From positions 12,673,357-12,737,356 of the forward strand of contig JABBOT010000010.1 in assembly GCA_016165875.1 (NCBI GenBank): DNA of 64,000 bases, read 5' to 3'. This stretch comes from Acanthopleura granulata. Lineage: Eukaryota > Mollusca > Polyplacophora > Chitonida > Chitonidae. The position numbers were made by a program, and so were the translations under genes. Numbering within the stretch: the stretch's first letter is position 1; each line of letters starts with the position of its first letter. The notes under the pieces were generated by a model. That model saw only the letters and a program-made list of their open reading frames with translations, had not been told where the DNA came from and ran no database searches. This document shows, piece by piece, positions 38,620 through 51,500 of the stretch.

Positions 38620-39399
38620 TTTGCTGGTTGCGGCGAATAATTGCGTCAACAAAAGTCGAGCATAGTTTACTCTGTCCTTTCGTCCCTCGCGCGAAATTTC
38701 ACCACATGACCAAAATTCTCGAACCTCATTGGTTAGCATGCGGATTGTTATGATGATGCAGGTGGCGATGTAAGGGAGGTAACATTGTCATGCACAAAAA
38801 GAAATGGAAAAAGATGGGAAGAGAAACAAATGAGATGGCAAGGATATTTGCTGTTCTAATGTTGCTTAGAAGTTGATAGTTCACTGAACCGTCTTCAAAT
38901 GATGTGGTTTTCTAATTAAGTACAGAGTGGAAACGTAGACCTTTCCAGTTCTAGCATGCCGACAGGGGCGCATGATCTTGACAAGAAGAAGATTTAGATG
39001 TGCTCACAAAATGCATTGTAATGCGAGGTCGTAAACGTGGAATTTGAGCATCGCTGTCGACCTCGTCATTTCTGATACAAATTCCAACGTCTGAACAATC
39101 TCGAACTGGAAGTAGAACAGAGTAACATATTTTGCTCTTGCTGAAAATTACAATGTCAATGATTTTTTGCTCTAATGGTGGGAAACCAGAAGAATTTATA
39201 TGTACCGGTGATAGCAAGTTTTTTTGTCGGCCATCTATCTTGTCAACTTTTCCTTCAAAACGCAATAACTACATCTTTGTAGCTGTGACTTGGTTCAGAT
39301 ATGAGCTACATCAGGAGGCATAAATCATCAAGTACAAAAGACAACAAACCAGACAGAAAGAAACAATGCAAGAAATCAATAGGCCAGTGCCACAACACA

Positions 39400-40483
39400 A
39401 TCTCTAGACTCTAGATTTCAAAGGGCCCAGATAGCTGTTGTTAAGGCTGTGATCCTTGTAACAAACATAACTGATCAACTCCTGGTTCTCAGGGAAAATC
39501 CCGATAGTGTCCACTCGTGAGACCTTAGAGGGACTGATACATTCAGTCGTAGATTCGATAGAATTGGCTGCCTATGGTAACTATGAAATAAATATGAGAA
39601 GATGTGAATGCATGAAATTTCACTTGAAGCTTGACTACTCGGCTCTTTTAGCCTTGTCTGTACCCATAACAGACAAATTGTTCGGCAGAATTGCTGCTAA
39701 AAAACTTGAGGACATCGAAAAATCAAACAAAACCACAGTAAAGGCGCTGTACGGGCAAAGATCTTATGGCTTCAGAGGTAATCGCCATGGCCGGCGTGGT
39801 TACAGAGGCAACCCCTATGGCTACACTGGTCGAGGTCGCGATAGGGCCACTGCCAAGGAAATTGTTTAGGCCTCAATCCCCTTCACCCCTATTAGAGCTT
39901 CAGAGGTTGCGGCAAGGGGGTCAAAAACAAATTCCTAGGTCTAGGCATTCTTCACCAGAATAAAGATGAAGCCTTAAGTAACAATGGTCTGACTGCAAAT
40001 CTTGATTTTGTACCAGTTTCAGAATTCAAGGCAGTTAGATGGGCAAATTTCTGTTCTGAAAGGGCAGAGTTAACATCAGACGATCAGATGCTTAACACTT
40101 TTTTAGGCGCATATATTGAATTTACCAGTAATATCACTCCAGGGCAAGCCTTTATTCTCAACAAAATACATTGTAATAACCAAGAAGAAATTTTTATTCA
40201 GACAGATCTATCAAAACTGCTTTGTGAAGGGGTTATTGAACCAGTGGGGCCTTGTGTAATATATATCAAATGTATTTGTGAGGCCCAAGGTCGCTTATTC
40301 CAAGGCGGATGGGTCACACTGGCTCATCCTCTGTTTGAAGCCCCTGAATGCTATGGCTCTTATCACCATTTTAAAATGGAAAGTCTACAATCTGCAGTAA
40401 AAGTGATGAAGCCAAGCTGCTTTATGGCATCGGTTGACCTCAAAAATGCCTACTTCTCAGTGCCAGTATCACCAAAATATTGA
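39400..40483 (+). mobile_element. Truncated DIRS-like retroelement (gag-like part and start of reverse transcriptase)
   Basis: A gag-like part (about 39420-39869) has the NYEINMRR and SVPITDKLFG motifs seen in DIRS-type gag proteins and ends in a Gly/Arg-rich tail (GRRGYRGNPYGYTGRGR). A frame change near 39500 splits it. A second open part (about 39990-40483) reads into a reverse transcriptase start, with YHHFKMESLQSA and CFMASVDLKNAYFSVPV; the D of VDLKNAY is the expected first catalytic aspartate. A stop after SPKY ends it: the YxDD region, RNase H and tyrosine recombinase are absent. The copy is dead. Assignment to DIRS rests on motif memory, not a search. Confidence 0.7.
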
Positions 40484-41694
40484 AGGGTGCTCTTTTCCAA
40501 TATATCTGCCCACCCAACCCGTACATTATCACTACTGATGATAGGCTTTAAATACTGACGTCATATTTGCCATGCATGCTCAGTGCTATCTCACTAATCA
40601 CTCAGTGTTGTGATGACTGGGCAGAACTCCAATCAAACATCAGCTTATAGCTAAGTCTCGTTTAATTTCCAATTTAAATCCCCTGTTCAAAGAGTGCTGT
40701 GCAGCAGTGAACAGTCATGCATCAGTCCTAAATGATTTCAGTGTCCTAATTACATGTAAAATATCCTTCTTCTTTCAAAGCTCTTGACTGGCTGAGGTGT
40801 ACAAGTACTTCCAGTCACAGTTAACATAAATCATCCCTGTGTCCATGGCAATTGAAAAGGGTCCCAATTACATGAGGTTATTCATGAGGCATGTTGTGAA
40901 CGTGTATTGAAATAAGGTTAACTAATTGGCAACATTTTGAAGTTCCATAGCTCAAGTGTAATTAACTATTTTCAATGTTTGCCAGGCAGGACAGAGAAGG
41001 AAAGCCTTCTTTTTAAGTGAGAAAAAAATTTTCAGTACTTGATTTTGTAGTGTGGGAACTGACGTGCAATGCCTGGATTTCAATGATTGGTGGTTCATCT
41101 ATCTGTCCACTCATCCACCATGTTAACATTACTTTCAAAATGTTTCTCATCATACAGTTTTTGTTTAATTTCAACGTAACTTGGTTAAATTGTAGAACAT
41201 GTCAAGATATATAATTCATAGTTCTATCGATTTTTAATTATGATGATTGGTTGTCAGTTTATCCAACATACATTAACATAGCATATATTAACATAAGTTC
41301 TACTCCGCCTACAGTTTTTGTGTGATTTCAATGAACCTTGGTACAAATGAATCAAGACAAATACATGTATTTCTGAGTGTTGATTTTCAATTTTGATGTC
41401 CATTGTCGATTGTACATACATAATTTTGAAAGCGATAATTTTTGTCCCAACCAGTAGAGCTACTCTCTCATCAGAGGCTCTTGTTATAACCTCTATCATT
41501 TTCCAGTTTGAGCAGGGCCCATGTAGGCAGAACCTGAGCCAGTAGCGCTGCAGATGATAAAAAGTTTAAAGCATTATGACTTTATATAGTCAAGAAGAAG
41601 AAGAAAAGACTGTGGAACATGAAGTCTTCTAATTATAAGTGCCTTAATTCTTTCATTCGGTATGTTCTAAGTAATATACATGTATGTATTTACA

Positions 41695-41875
41695 TGTATT
41701 TATTTGAGTGGTGTTTAACACTGTATGCAAGAATTTTTCACCAATGTGATGAGTTTAGGCAGATAGGTTTATGAATGAAGGAAACTGGAGTGCCCAGAGT
41801 AAATTGCTGTATTGTGACTTTTGCCAGATAATGCATTGAACCTGACAAACCTCCTGGCTTAAAAGAAAATGCCAC
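41695..41875. repeat. Dispersed repeat family 4 (also at 24284-24480)
   Basis: Both copies share GGTGTTTAACAC-like or GGTGTTCAATGCC-like starts, GAATTTTTTCAC, GAAACTGGAGTGCCCAGA-like and CCTGACAAAC blocks, in that order. The start resembles the SINE family 1 tail. Confidence 0.5.
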
Positions 41876-41935
41876 CATTGTATAAGTGAAATATTCTTGA
41901 GTATGATGTGAAACTCCAATCAAATAAATATATAT
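41862..41935 (+). repeat. SINE family 1 tail fragment
   Basis: TATAAGTGAAATATTCTTGA and CTCCAATCAAATAAATATAT, the 3' end only. Confidence 0.7.
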
Positions 41936-42169
41936 ACAAATAATAAATAAAAGAAAAGGCAACAAAAAATATAACAATATTTATTTAAGAAGAGGGGTCC
42001 ATACAGACCTATACTGGTATGGGAATTTTTGGATGACGTGTTCAGTAGCTCTATAAATATCTCTTTTAATCTGAAATTCTTAAGAAGCACTAGGATACAC
42101 CATTTTAGAGAAACGGGAAACATGATGTTGTGTCATCTGTACCCTATGCCATTCAGCATGAGGCAAGAC

Positions 42170-42392
42170 ACTCCTTTGGCAGCACAATGACCCGAAGCCT
42201 CCCACCAATGCGGTCGCTGTGAGTTCAAGACCAGCTCATGCTGGCTTCCTCTCCAGCCGTACGTGGGAAGGTCTGCCAGCAACCTGCAAATGGTCGTGGG
42301 TTTCCCCCGGGCTCTGCTCGGTTTCCTCCCACCATAATGCTGGCCGCATTCTTGATTACGGTGTAAAACACCAATCAAATAAATAAATAAAC
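42170..42392 (+). repeat. tRNA-derived SINE, family 1, well preserved
   Basis: The best-preserved plus-strand copy for most of its length: CACCAATGCGGTCGCTGTGA, GAGTTCAAGACCAGCTCATG (B-box-like), GTCTGCCAGCAACCTGCAAA, and ACACCAATCAAATAAATAAA at the end. Confidence 0.9.
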
Positions 42393-45300
42393 TTTAAATG
42401 GTATTCTTTATTGATACATATATACACTGGGTCTGTTGTTGTCTTTTCTTTTAAAATCACAAGCCAAATGCTAGATTTGTGGATTATAAATGAATTAATA
42501 AAGGTTATGCTACCTGATGAAACACTCTTTGAGATCAATGGTGGTAGCCCTGAGTAGATACCAGTGTTTTTTATGAACATATATATGATTGGTTGGTGCA
42601 GGTAAAATATATCCTATTTTACGGGTGTGTTTTTGCTTGAATGTCATTGTGACTGTAAATTGATATCATTTTAGTCTCCAACTGAAACATCTTAATTTTA
42701 GAAATTAATTAAAATCTTATAATACTCTCTATGTAATTAGCTTTAGTTGCACATTTTACACACACCAAGGAGACTTAGATCACATGTAAAATTGCCTTGG
42801 TTAGGTATCTGTGGGTTGAGGAATGAATGAGGTTCATTAGAAAGAAGGTGATATTTGTCATGTTTATGAGGTTCTTTTCACCCTAGAAAAGTCATATCTA
42901 TTAACATCTATCATTTGATAATATCAGGCGAAGGGTGCGTGATACTCATGGATGGATGCACACATGGAGGGTTAAGAACGGGCCTGTCAGGAACAATCCT
43001 GTCAATGGCTTGGCCTTTAATCATGTTTAATTTTACGGAATTTATTTATTGAAAAACATAAATTTTGTTTATGAGGGTAAGCAGGGAACAGAAAAAAGAG
43101 ATCATTTTCGAACTTTAGCACTGTGTTAACAATATTGGAAGTTTCTGTAGTGACACTCTTGAGTTTTTTCAATTTCTGCTCCCAAGGGACCCTCAGTGCA
43201 GTGGGGCTCTAGTGTCCTATGATAGATTCGTCTGCTCTAGGCATTTTAAACCCAACTCAATAACCAAAGGTAAAAAAAAATATGGAACCCCATAATAAGA
43301 GGATGCGTCATGTCCTATTTATTACTCATGAACCTGTGTGTGTTATTTTGTCCTTGTACATGTGCTGGACAGTCCCGAGAAAAGTCCCTCAGCTCAAGTT
43401 GTACCACTTGAAGGACGCTCAGAGTGTTATGTGTAATTGTTAATAGGGCATTTTTCCTGGAAGAGTCAGACAGTGTCACTGTGTCAGTGTGCAGAGGAAA
43501 CGTCAGCTGGCAGAGGCTGGAGTCTGGACTGAGTAAATCTTCTCTCCTTTTGATACAAGTACCTAGTGGACTGTGAGGATCGAGCTACTGCTACCAACCA
43601 GCTTCTGTGTGACAGCAACAAAACAGCAGGGGACAGATGTGACATGTGGTAAGATGTGATTTGTATCTGAGGCATGGTTACACTGATGATAAGACAAGCA
43701 AGCTGACACAGCTGAGATATATACTCTACATTAAGTTTTACGGATTCATTCAAACATTGTCCTGTGTTATTCATACACTGTACATTGTTTGTGTGGCACA
43801 GAGCTACAGATGCTGTATGGAGGTTTGGTACATGGAGTGTACATGTGAAGTAGCTGTTACAAATAATCTGAGTTAAGTTAGAAAAAAGTGTACTGTATAG
43901 CTAACCAGCTGTAATAGTTAATAAACATTTTACCTCTTTGTTTATTGATGTATATTCAAAGGTACATGGATATGTAATTCCAGCGCATTATTCTACTCAG
44001 ACAGAAGTATGCCATGTCTGGAACCCTGCAGTAGACCAACTCTGAAAGTGATTTGCATGAACATGTTAAATGTTTTCTGTACATGTGATGTATGTGTAAC
44101 CTTGCCAGTTTGTGTAATAAGAACACATAATTTACAGGGGAAATGTCTGTGGTTAAGCTTCAGATGTTATAAAGGTGCAATCAAAACATATTCAGATGAA
44201 GGATTTTTATTGCATGTGTCGTACATCACTCCATGAACCTGTGTATGAAAACTATTACAGTGTACTCTGTCATCTCTATAAGTGATCTTAGCCAGAAGTG
44301 TCAATCGGTGTTGGAAGTTCTCAGTACAGGCTGCTGTGCAATTCTGTCAACTGTGGCTCCAGTTCAGATTTACTGGCTGTTTTTATCTGGACACCACCAT
44401 CTGAGCCTTATGGGTATGCCAGTCTCACAAATATAAAATTACAAACTGTCCTGGACTGCATGACTGCATGGTGATATGTTAAAGTTCAGCTAGGCTTTCA
44501 TTGCTGTGCGTAAATGTGTCCTGTGCTCATGTACGTCTATCATACACGCATATATCATTATGTATGGTAATGTCACTGTTCATGTTAGACGATAACGAGC
44601 ATTATGCTACACGTGTGTGTAAGAATGTTGAAATTAGATCTGTTGATGAGCATAGTGCATTTAGACAAAGTCTGCTGCCTTAATTTCCTGTTCACCGAAA
44701 AACAGTTACCATTCTAACTACATGTGTATAGCATTAACAACTTCGAGTTGTTGTTTGTTCCTACAAAGTGACTATCATACAGAAAGGGACACACTTTGGT
44801 AAGTCCCATGATTTGAGTCTTATTTCAATGCTGTTGGCGTTCATCGCTAAACTGCATGACCAAGATTTAATGGAATTGTGCATATTAGTCAAGTAGAATG
44901 ATACTTGTACAAGTAATGGTGGCAGCTTTTCAGTGCATATGCCACTAAAATTTACCTCCTGAGAACAATCTGTAAAACTCCATATTCCAAAAATATTTGA
45001 CATCACACCGGCGTTTGGTAAGATGGGAGCTCAAAACTTCATCATTCTGTTTTGTGTTAAACTATAAAATTGAGACACCTTGCAAAATGCCCTTCAGTTA
45101 TATTTTTTTTGATTTTAAAATTTTTTTCATTTTAGTGACTTACCTGAAGAAGTCACCAGAGTCCTTAGAGTAATCCTCCAAGCTTAAGTCAATGACAAAC
45201 TTCCCCATGTAAGGTCATGTAAGAAAGCTATAGATATATACAGCATCATGGGTCGCTTATTTCCCCCCAGGGCATGAACTATGGAAGCAGGGGATTCCTC

Positions 45301-48300
45301 ATAAACTAATATCCAAGTCTTTGATTGAACCCTGGTCTTGTATGACCAAATGATTCAAATGGAAGCACCTTAGCCATGTGACAGCAGTATTACACCTCTC
45401 TTCAATGGTATTATACAAGTACATACATGTGTCTTGAAGCCCTATGACCAAATAGTAATTATATGGCTCATGAGTGCTCTGGTTTAGTTTATATACATCT
45501 TATCTACATATATGGGTTCTAATGCACATAAATGACAACAAACCTGTGGATGGTTGTGGATTTTCCCCGGACTCTGCTAGATATAGCAAATATATAAATA
45601 TTGATACATAAAAAAAAAACAGACTAAAAAATGTTACTTAACGTTCAAAGTGAACAACTAATTACTGCATTTAGCTAAGGTTAATCATGTAAAAAGAAAC
45701 ACATGAAGGCCTTTAATATGATACATGTGCCTTTGATTCGAACAGCTTAAGTTTTTCTGATAAGAAATAAATCAAACTTCATAAAAAAATCCCTTTAACT
45801 GGCCATATATAGGAGATGGATGAATCGATCAGTGTGAATCAAGATGTGTCTCTGATGTGAAAAACAATAAATTTTAGGAGATATACATAGAGGACATTGC
45901 ACAGTGTAGGTTGATTACCTTGAGAAATATTGTTCATGAGAATAATATTTTTTCTCTTCAACCTTCACTGTGCAATATTCAGTATATTATTTATACAAAA
46001 ACAATATCATGATTCTTTGTATTTAAAGAGCTATTTTGGTGTCAAAACATGTGTGTCTTAAAAGCAAGGTGAATTGATAAAGACTTGGATAGGCTGAATT
46101 GCTTTCCTAAATTGTGAAAATATTCCAGTGAATTGAAACTGATATTGTACGTTTCGTCAGAGTATACGGAAACAAAATCTTTCTGTCGCTTCTACTTTAC
46201 CTGGTGTGACGTCAAACACGAACAGATGTCATCAATCGCTGACGTGTATACATATATGACGCTTCTCTATCAATGCTCTTGATGTCATCCTAGCAGAAAT
46301 GCCTTACTCAACATCACATCTGCCTAATTCGATGTCATCCAGGGAATTTTATCATGTCACATCAGGAAAACTTTACGGACACCGCCGAAGATTTTGTTTT
46401 TCAGGGAATCTTCAGTCATATGGGTTAAATAGTGTTATTCATCACAATCCTTTCGAAACATGGTGTTAGGCTTACTCCGTCGGACTTTTTTCATATCATT
46501 GTAATATTTCCATGCAATTTGTATTCAGACCAGAGTGGCACTTTAAACAAGGTTTAAAAAATATTATGTTTTTAGCTGTATGTCTTCAAAGACCTGTCCG
46601 CTCACGATCTGGTTGAAGCATTGTCCATGTGGTGTTATATCATAATCATCCATTCATTCAAAGACCCGTCAACAGCATGTCACATACATGATCTTTAGTA
46701 TGATGTTGTGTCCAGATCCTTGCATGACATAGGCGTATAGCAGTTGACTAAAATAGTATTATGATGTCATCATATATCATAAGCTCAGATTGGAACATCA
46801 TAAAAATTAAGTGTTTTATTTTCAACTTCGCATATATTGATATAGTATTGGATGTGTAATATCGAAATGTAATAACAGAACTGATGTCTAACCAATGAAA
46901 TATCACTTATCAGTGATGGAAATACTGGGATTTCACAGGTGTGTAAATAATAAAGTAAAATTACATGTATGCGCAAAATTTATTCAGGATTTCTGGACTT
47001 GAGTATGACAGGAAGCTCAAATACCGGTACATGTGTACTACTCCCTAATTCTACAGGTTGAAGATCAGAATGACTGACATGTAAAAAATTTTTGTCACTG
47101 AAGATGTTTATGAGTGTCCTGTTACAGAAATAGTACATTGGGTTTGTGCTTTGACACGGACGACTGCATTCCATGGGCATCGGTTGGAGGAGTTTTAATT
47201 ATAGACTATGTTTTATGGATTTTAAACTTGTGGAAGTCGCCTGTTCCGTTTGTCTGGAGTTCCGTGAGAAGTATATAATGAAAACTGAAGATGTGATACA
47301 TGTGACATGCCTTTAGTGTTTCAGCTACATAGGCTGTACATATTCTTCCTGATGGTGGCCAAGGGAATCCATGTGTACAGTGTATCTGCTAATGAATGGA
47401 ACTGTTGGACATGTTTGAGTAGGGAATATTTCTGTGTTGTGCTCACTAAACATGTAGGCCAAAGCCTGCATAGCCTACATATCAGTAGTGCTGTCTAGCA
47501 TGTATGCTTACTGGACTGTGGACTTTTCATTTTAGCAGTACTTTTATCCAAACTAGTGTTCCAATACTGTTATCAGAACTACATGTAGCCTGGCTTAACC
47601 CTCCAATCAAGATAAGAAAATCTCAACGAAGCATAGGGTAAAGAATTGCAGTGTTAATCAATCCTGATCAGAATTTAATCTTTTGGCCTAGTTTTCAGGT
47701 CATGAACAGTATGGCAAAAGTCTACAGAGTGGAACATTTACAACAGCCTGTATTTTGTTCTTAGGCTGGTAAACATGTCACATCTTCAGTGAAGTTGTAC
47801 ATTTGTTTCCATGTGATGATTTATATGATGGATGTTTTGGGAGATAGGCAAAAGCTTCACTGTTTTGGACTTTGTGAGTGGTTGGTTATGATCACCAGAC
47901 GACAACCTATATACTGTATAATTCTGATATTGTATTTTTCATTTTATCTCCAGGTAAATATTTGTATGTACATGTACCTGGACTTTTATGGGTCACAGTG
48001 TGAGAAACTGTATGTTGTGGGTTATCTTTCCCTGTTGTATTAATTTGATACTGATAATTGACTTTGTTTTACTAGTCTGTGCTGGTATAGATAGGATAGG
48101 GAAGTTGTTACTTGTATAGTACTGCATGTGATTCAGCTAGATTTTGTCAGGTGTTCCAACCTCAGCACAAACATGGACATGTGGTACTTTAGGCCTACAA
48201 TCTTTAAGACATAGTGAAGTTATTTAAGTGTATTACCTGTTAAACTGTCAGCATATGTCTTGTAAATTTGAGATCAAAATGTATACTTTTCAAGGTTAAA

Positions 48301-48585
48301 ACAGTGTAAAAAGGTATTTGCATGCATGCATACATCCATAGCACTTACTTTGAACTAGATCGATTGCCCTAAGTCAAATTCCTTTCAGGAAGAAACTTGA
48401 TAGTCTGTCGTTTGTTATTAGGATTTATTATGGAAATTTAGCATATTTTTGTTGAACCTCATATCAAAAGACATTATACATATACCAATCCAGAACAGAC
48501 TTTGGAGGACTTTAAAATTTCAGGCATGCCAGTGCTCCCTTTAACAGTAGGGTAAATTGTTGATTTTCTCTCTGTTTGATTGCAG

Positions 48586-51500
48586 ATTAAGAGTACAGAG
48601 TACATGAGGTGTCAGAGATAATGTCTGATCCTGTCCAGGACTACCTTCATCCCCAGTCCCCTGTTTCACCTTTACAACAGCAGCCCACCTGGCCCAGAAA
48701 TAACCACAAGCCAGGTGTGAAGTACACCAAGCGATTTGACTCAGGTGAGTGCTCTATATATGCACTTTATTAACACGTATCTACACACTGAGATATTGAT
48801 GTACACTCTTAGCTGAATAGTTTCAAACTAACGTCCTCTCTTCAGGAAAAATTGAAAGCATTTGAATTGTGAAGTGGATCAGTGTTTAAGCGTGACGAGG
48901 TTTACAGTGTGAGAAATGCCAGCTTGGAAGCCTGAGGTAGATCGCTGAACCTTGCCACTTATTAGAGAAACTTTAGTATATAAAGCTACACTTAATTAAA
49001 TCAAGCGGTAGATCACTTGATTAGGAATCTCACTCAGAGCACTGCACTTTTATGCTACCAGCCAGGGCATAAATTACCAATATTTTGTGAAGTTGCAGCT
49101 GATCTGGCTGCAAGAATGGACTCCTGAGGATGTCACATGCACATATGTATGTGCTAAATGTTTCATAAATTAGCATGGCAAGCTATTTTTGTATCATCAT
49201 CATTTTGGAGTTTTGAGACCCAGATGGAAATTTGTTGGAAAGCGTCATTTCGATTGTGTGTTACAGTAAGTTTATGTAGCAATACAATATAAAAATAAAG
49301 ATGTATACTGAGCAAAAATATAAATGCAACACCCACCGTTTTGATAAATTTAACTGCATTGTCAAATTCCTTTCAAAACCATAAAATGGACTCTGAGCAA
49401 TACATTCCATATCTGATGGAAACGGACAGTCGATGATAACGCTAAGGCAGATTAGGAAACAGGTGGTGTCAGTTTGGGAAATTCCACACTTCAGTTTCGA
49501 ATATGTCCGCCGTTTGTCCGCTGCACTGCACATCGTCGACGCATAGACCTGATGAGATGCTCAAGTGTGACTTTCGAAATGTTTGCTCACTCCTGTGAGG
49601 ACCACGCGCAACTCCGCGATGTTACCTGGAGCAAGGTTTTGATTTTTGGGCGCAGGATTTCATCACGGTATCTTATTGCATTCAAGTTACCGTTGATGAA
49701 ATGAAGTTAAGTGTGATTGCTATGACTTATCCTCACCCACACAAGCACCCCACCACCACCGTATTGCACTCTATGCCCAGCAGGACAGTGAGGTCCATGC
49801 TGACGCTGCCAAACCAGCTGCCTCTCATTGGCTCTGTGTGTCTGAAAACAGGATTCATCTGAAAACAAAGCACGCCGCCATCATGCCAAAGGCCAACGAA
49901 CATAGATGTTAACCCAGTGGTGCTGACTCTGATGTGAAGCAGGGGCAAGGTCTGTACTCTAGAGTGATCTAGAGACTCGCAAATTTGCTTCTCTGAAGCG
50001 AATCAGAACCATTTGAGCAGAAATTCCACTATTATGGAGCCCTACTTTTTCATTAGCTGTGGCAGTGGCTCTAAGGGTCTAAGCCCTTATCGAGCTTGTC
50101 GATGGTGCCCTCTCGTTGGGTTTGTGGCATCTGTGTCATTGTGCCTTTTGATAGAACTTGTACAATACGGGTGGCCATTTTACACCTGATGGTAAGGAGT
50201 GCAAGGGAAGACCTTACAGATCACTGCATACTACAAATAGGGCCACACCTGTCTGACAGGTCAAAATGGTGAATACGCGTGAAATTGTTTGGTTTTAGAG
50301 ACTGGAATCTTTCGGTTCTATATTGACAAAATCTTGACATTATCTTGTGAAATATTGAAAAAACAAAAGCGGTGCGTTTAAATTTTTGTTTAATCAATTG
50401 TTTCAATTCAACACGATTTCCAACTGTTTCAGACACTTGATCCCTTTCATACCGCTTGTTTTTTGAAGGCTTTCAGATTAGCTGGGAATCATTTAGTGAT
50501 CTTGATTGGAGGATATTAGATTTGAAGCAATATGTACAGTCATTGAATATCTGAAAATGCCAATGCACAGAGTGCAAACAACCCCAAGTTCTGTCTGGCA
50601 TGCATCATCCCTATGGGACTGAAAACGTCATTACAAACCATATGTGCAGGCACAATGAATAAGAGATGTCCAGTTTGTGCCTATAAGTGTGTGTCATTTC
50701 TGGCGTGTCTGGTGTTCATTGATATTAATCTGTAAGGTACTATTTAATTGAGTTCTGTAGAATGATATTCAATGAGCCAGGTAATGATGACATGGGTGTG
50801 TAAGGTGACCTGGTTCATGACCCATTCAGTAAGCTATTGGAAGTAATAAGCTATGATTTTTCTGTTGTATTGTGTGCTAAGTTTGTCTGGTAGAGTTAAC
50901 TAGCTGCTTTATTGGTGAAATGCATTGTTACACCAGCATGGAACTAAGGCAATCATGTTACATGTAATTGGTCAATGATGGTACAATTGTTTGCTTTGTG
51001 ACTGTTGATACTATACACATATTGGTCCAGAAACTGATCATAGAAGAAGATATGGTGGTTAATGAAATTTACTTATATATCTATTTGGTTCATTACTCTG
51101 TGTTCAAGAATATCTCACTTACACATGTACAACTGTGGCCAGCATTGTGTTGGTAGGGAACTGGGCAGAGGCCAGGAGAAACCTACGTTCGTCCACATGT
51201 TGCTGGCACTGGGGTTAATGAAATAATGTAATCATTTATAACTTGCTTATGTTAATACAGTGAATGTAATAAACTGAAACTGTAATGATTGTTTAGCTAA
51301 ATACCAGTGATTATGGGGATCAGATGAGGGTTACAAAATTGTTGTCAAAGTGTTGTTAACCTTATTCCAGTGTTTATATTTACTTTGACATAATTATCAC
51401 CATCTGCTGGGTTAGCTCAACCCTGATTACACTTGTATTTGTTCAGCTTCAATACTGGTTAACCAGTGTTTGTTTACTTTGTCAGATCCTGTTTATAGGT

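Larger units (their letters stand above)
38620..48585. other. Spacer between the RING gene and the membrane-protein gene
   Basis: The two genes point away from each other. The spacer holds the DIRS-like fragment, SINEs at 41.9 and 42.2-42.4 kb and a family 4 repeat. It must also hold the RING promoter and at least one untranslated exon of the membrane-protein gene, which I cannot place. From 42.4 to 48.5 kb I see no recognisable element. Confidence 0.55.

Noticed and set aside
38951..39265. 104-codon minus-strand open frame next to the DIRS-like fragment
   Set aside because: No recognisable domain or start context; may be flank or part of the old element.
43500..47500. Scattered 60-97 codon frames as small genes or first exons
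   Set aside because: No conserved motif, no consistent splice borders and no run of phase-compatible pieces.
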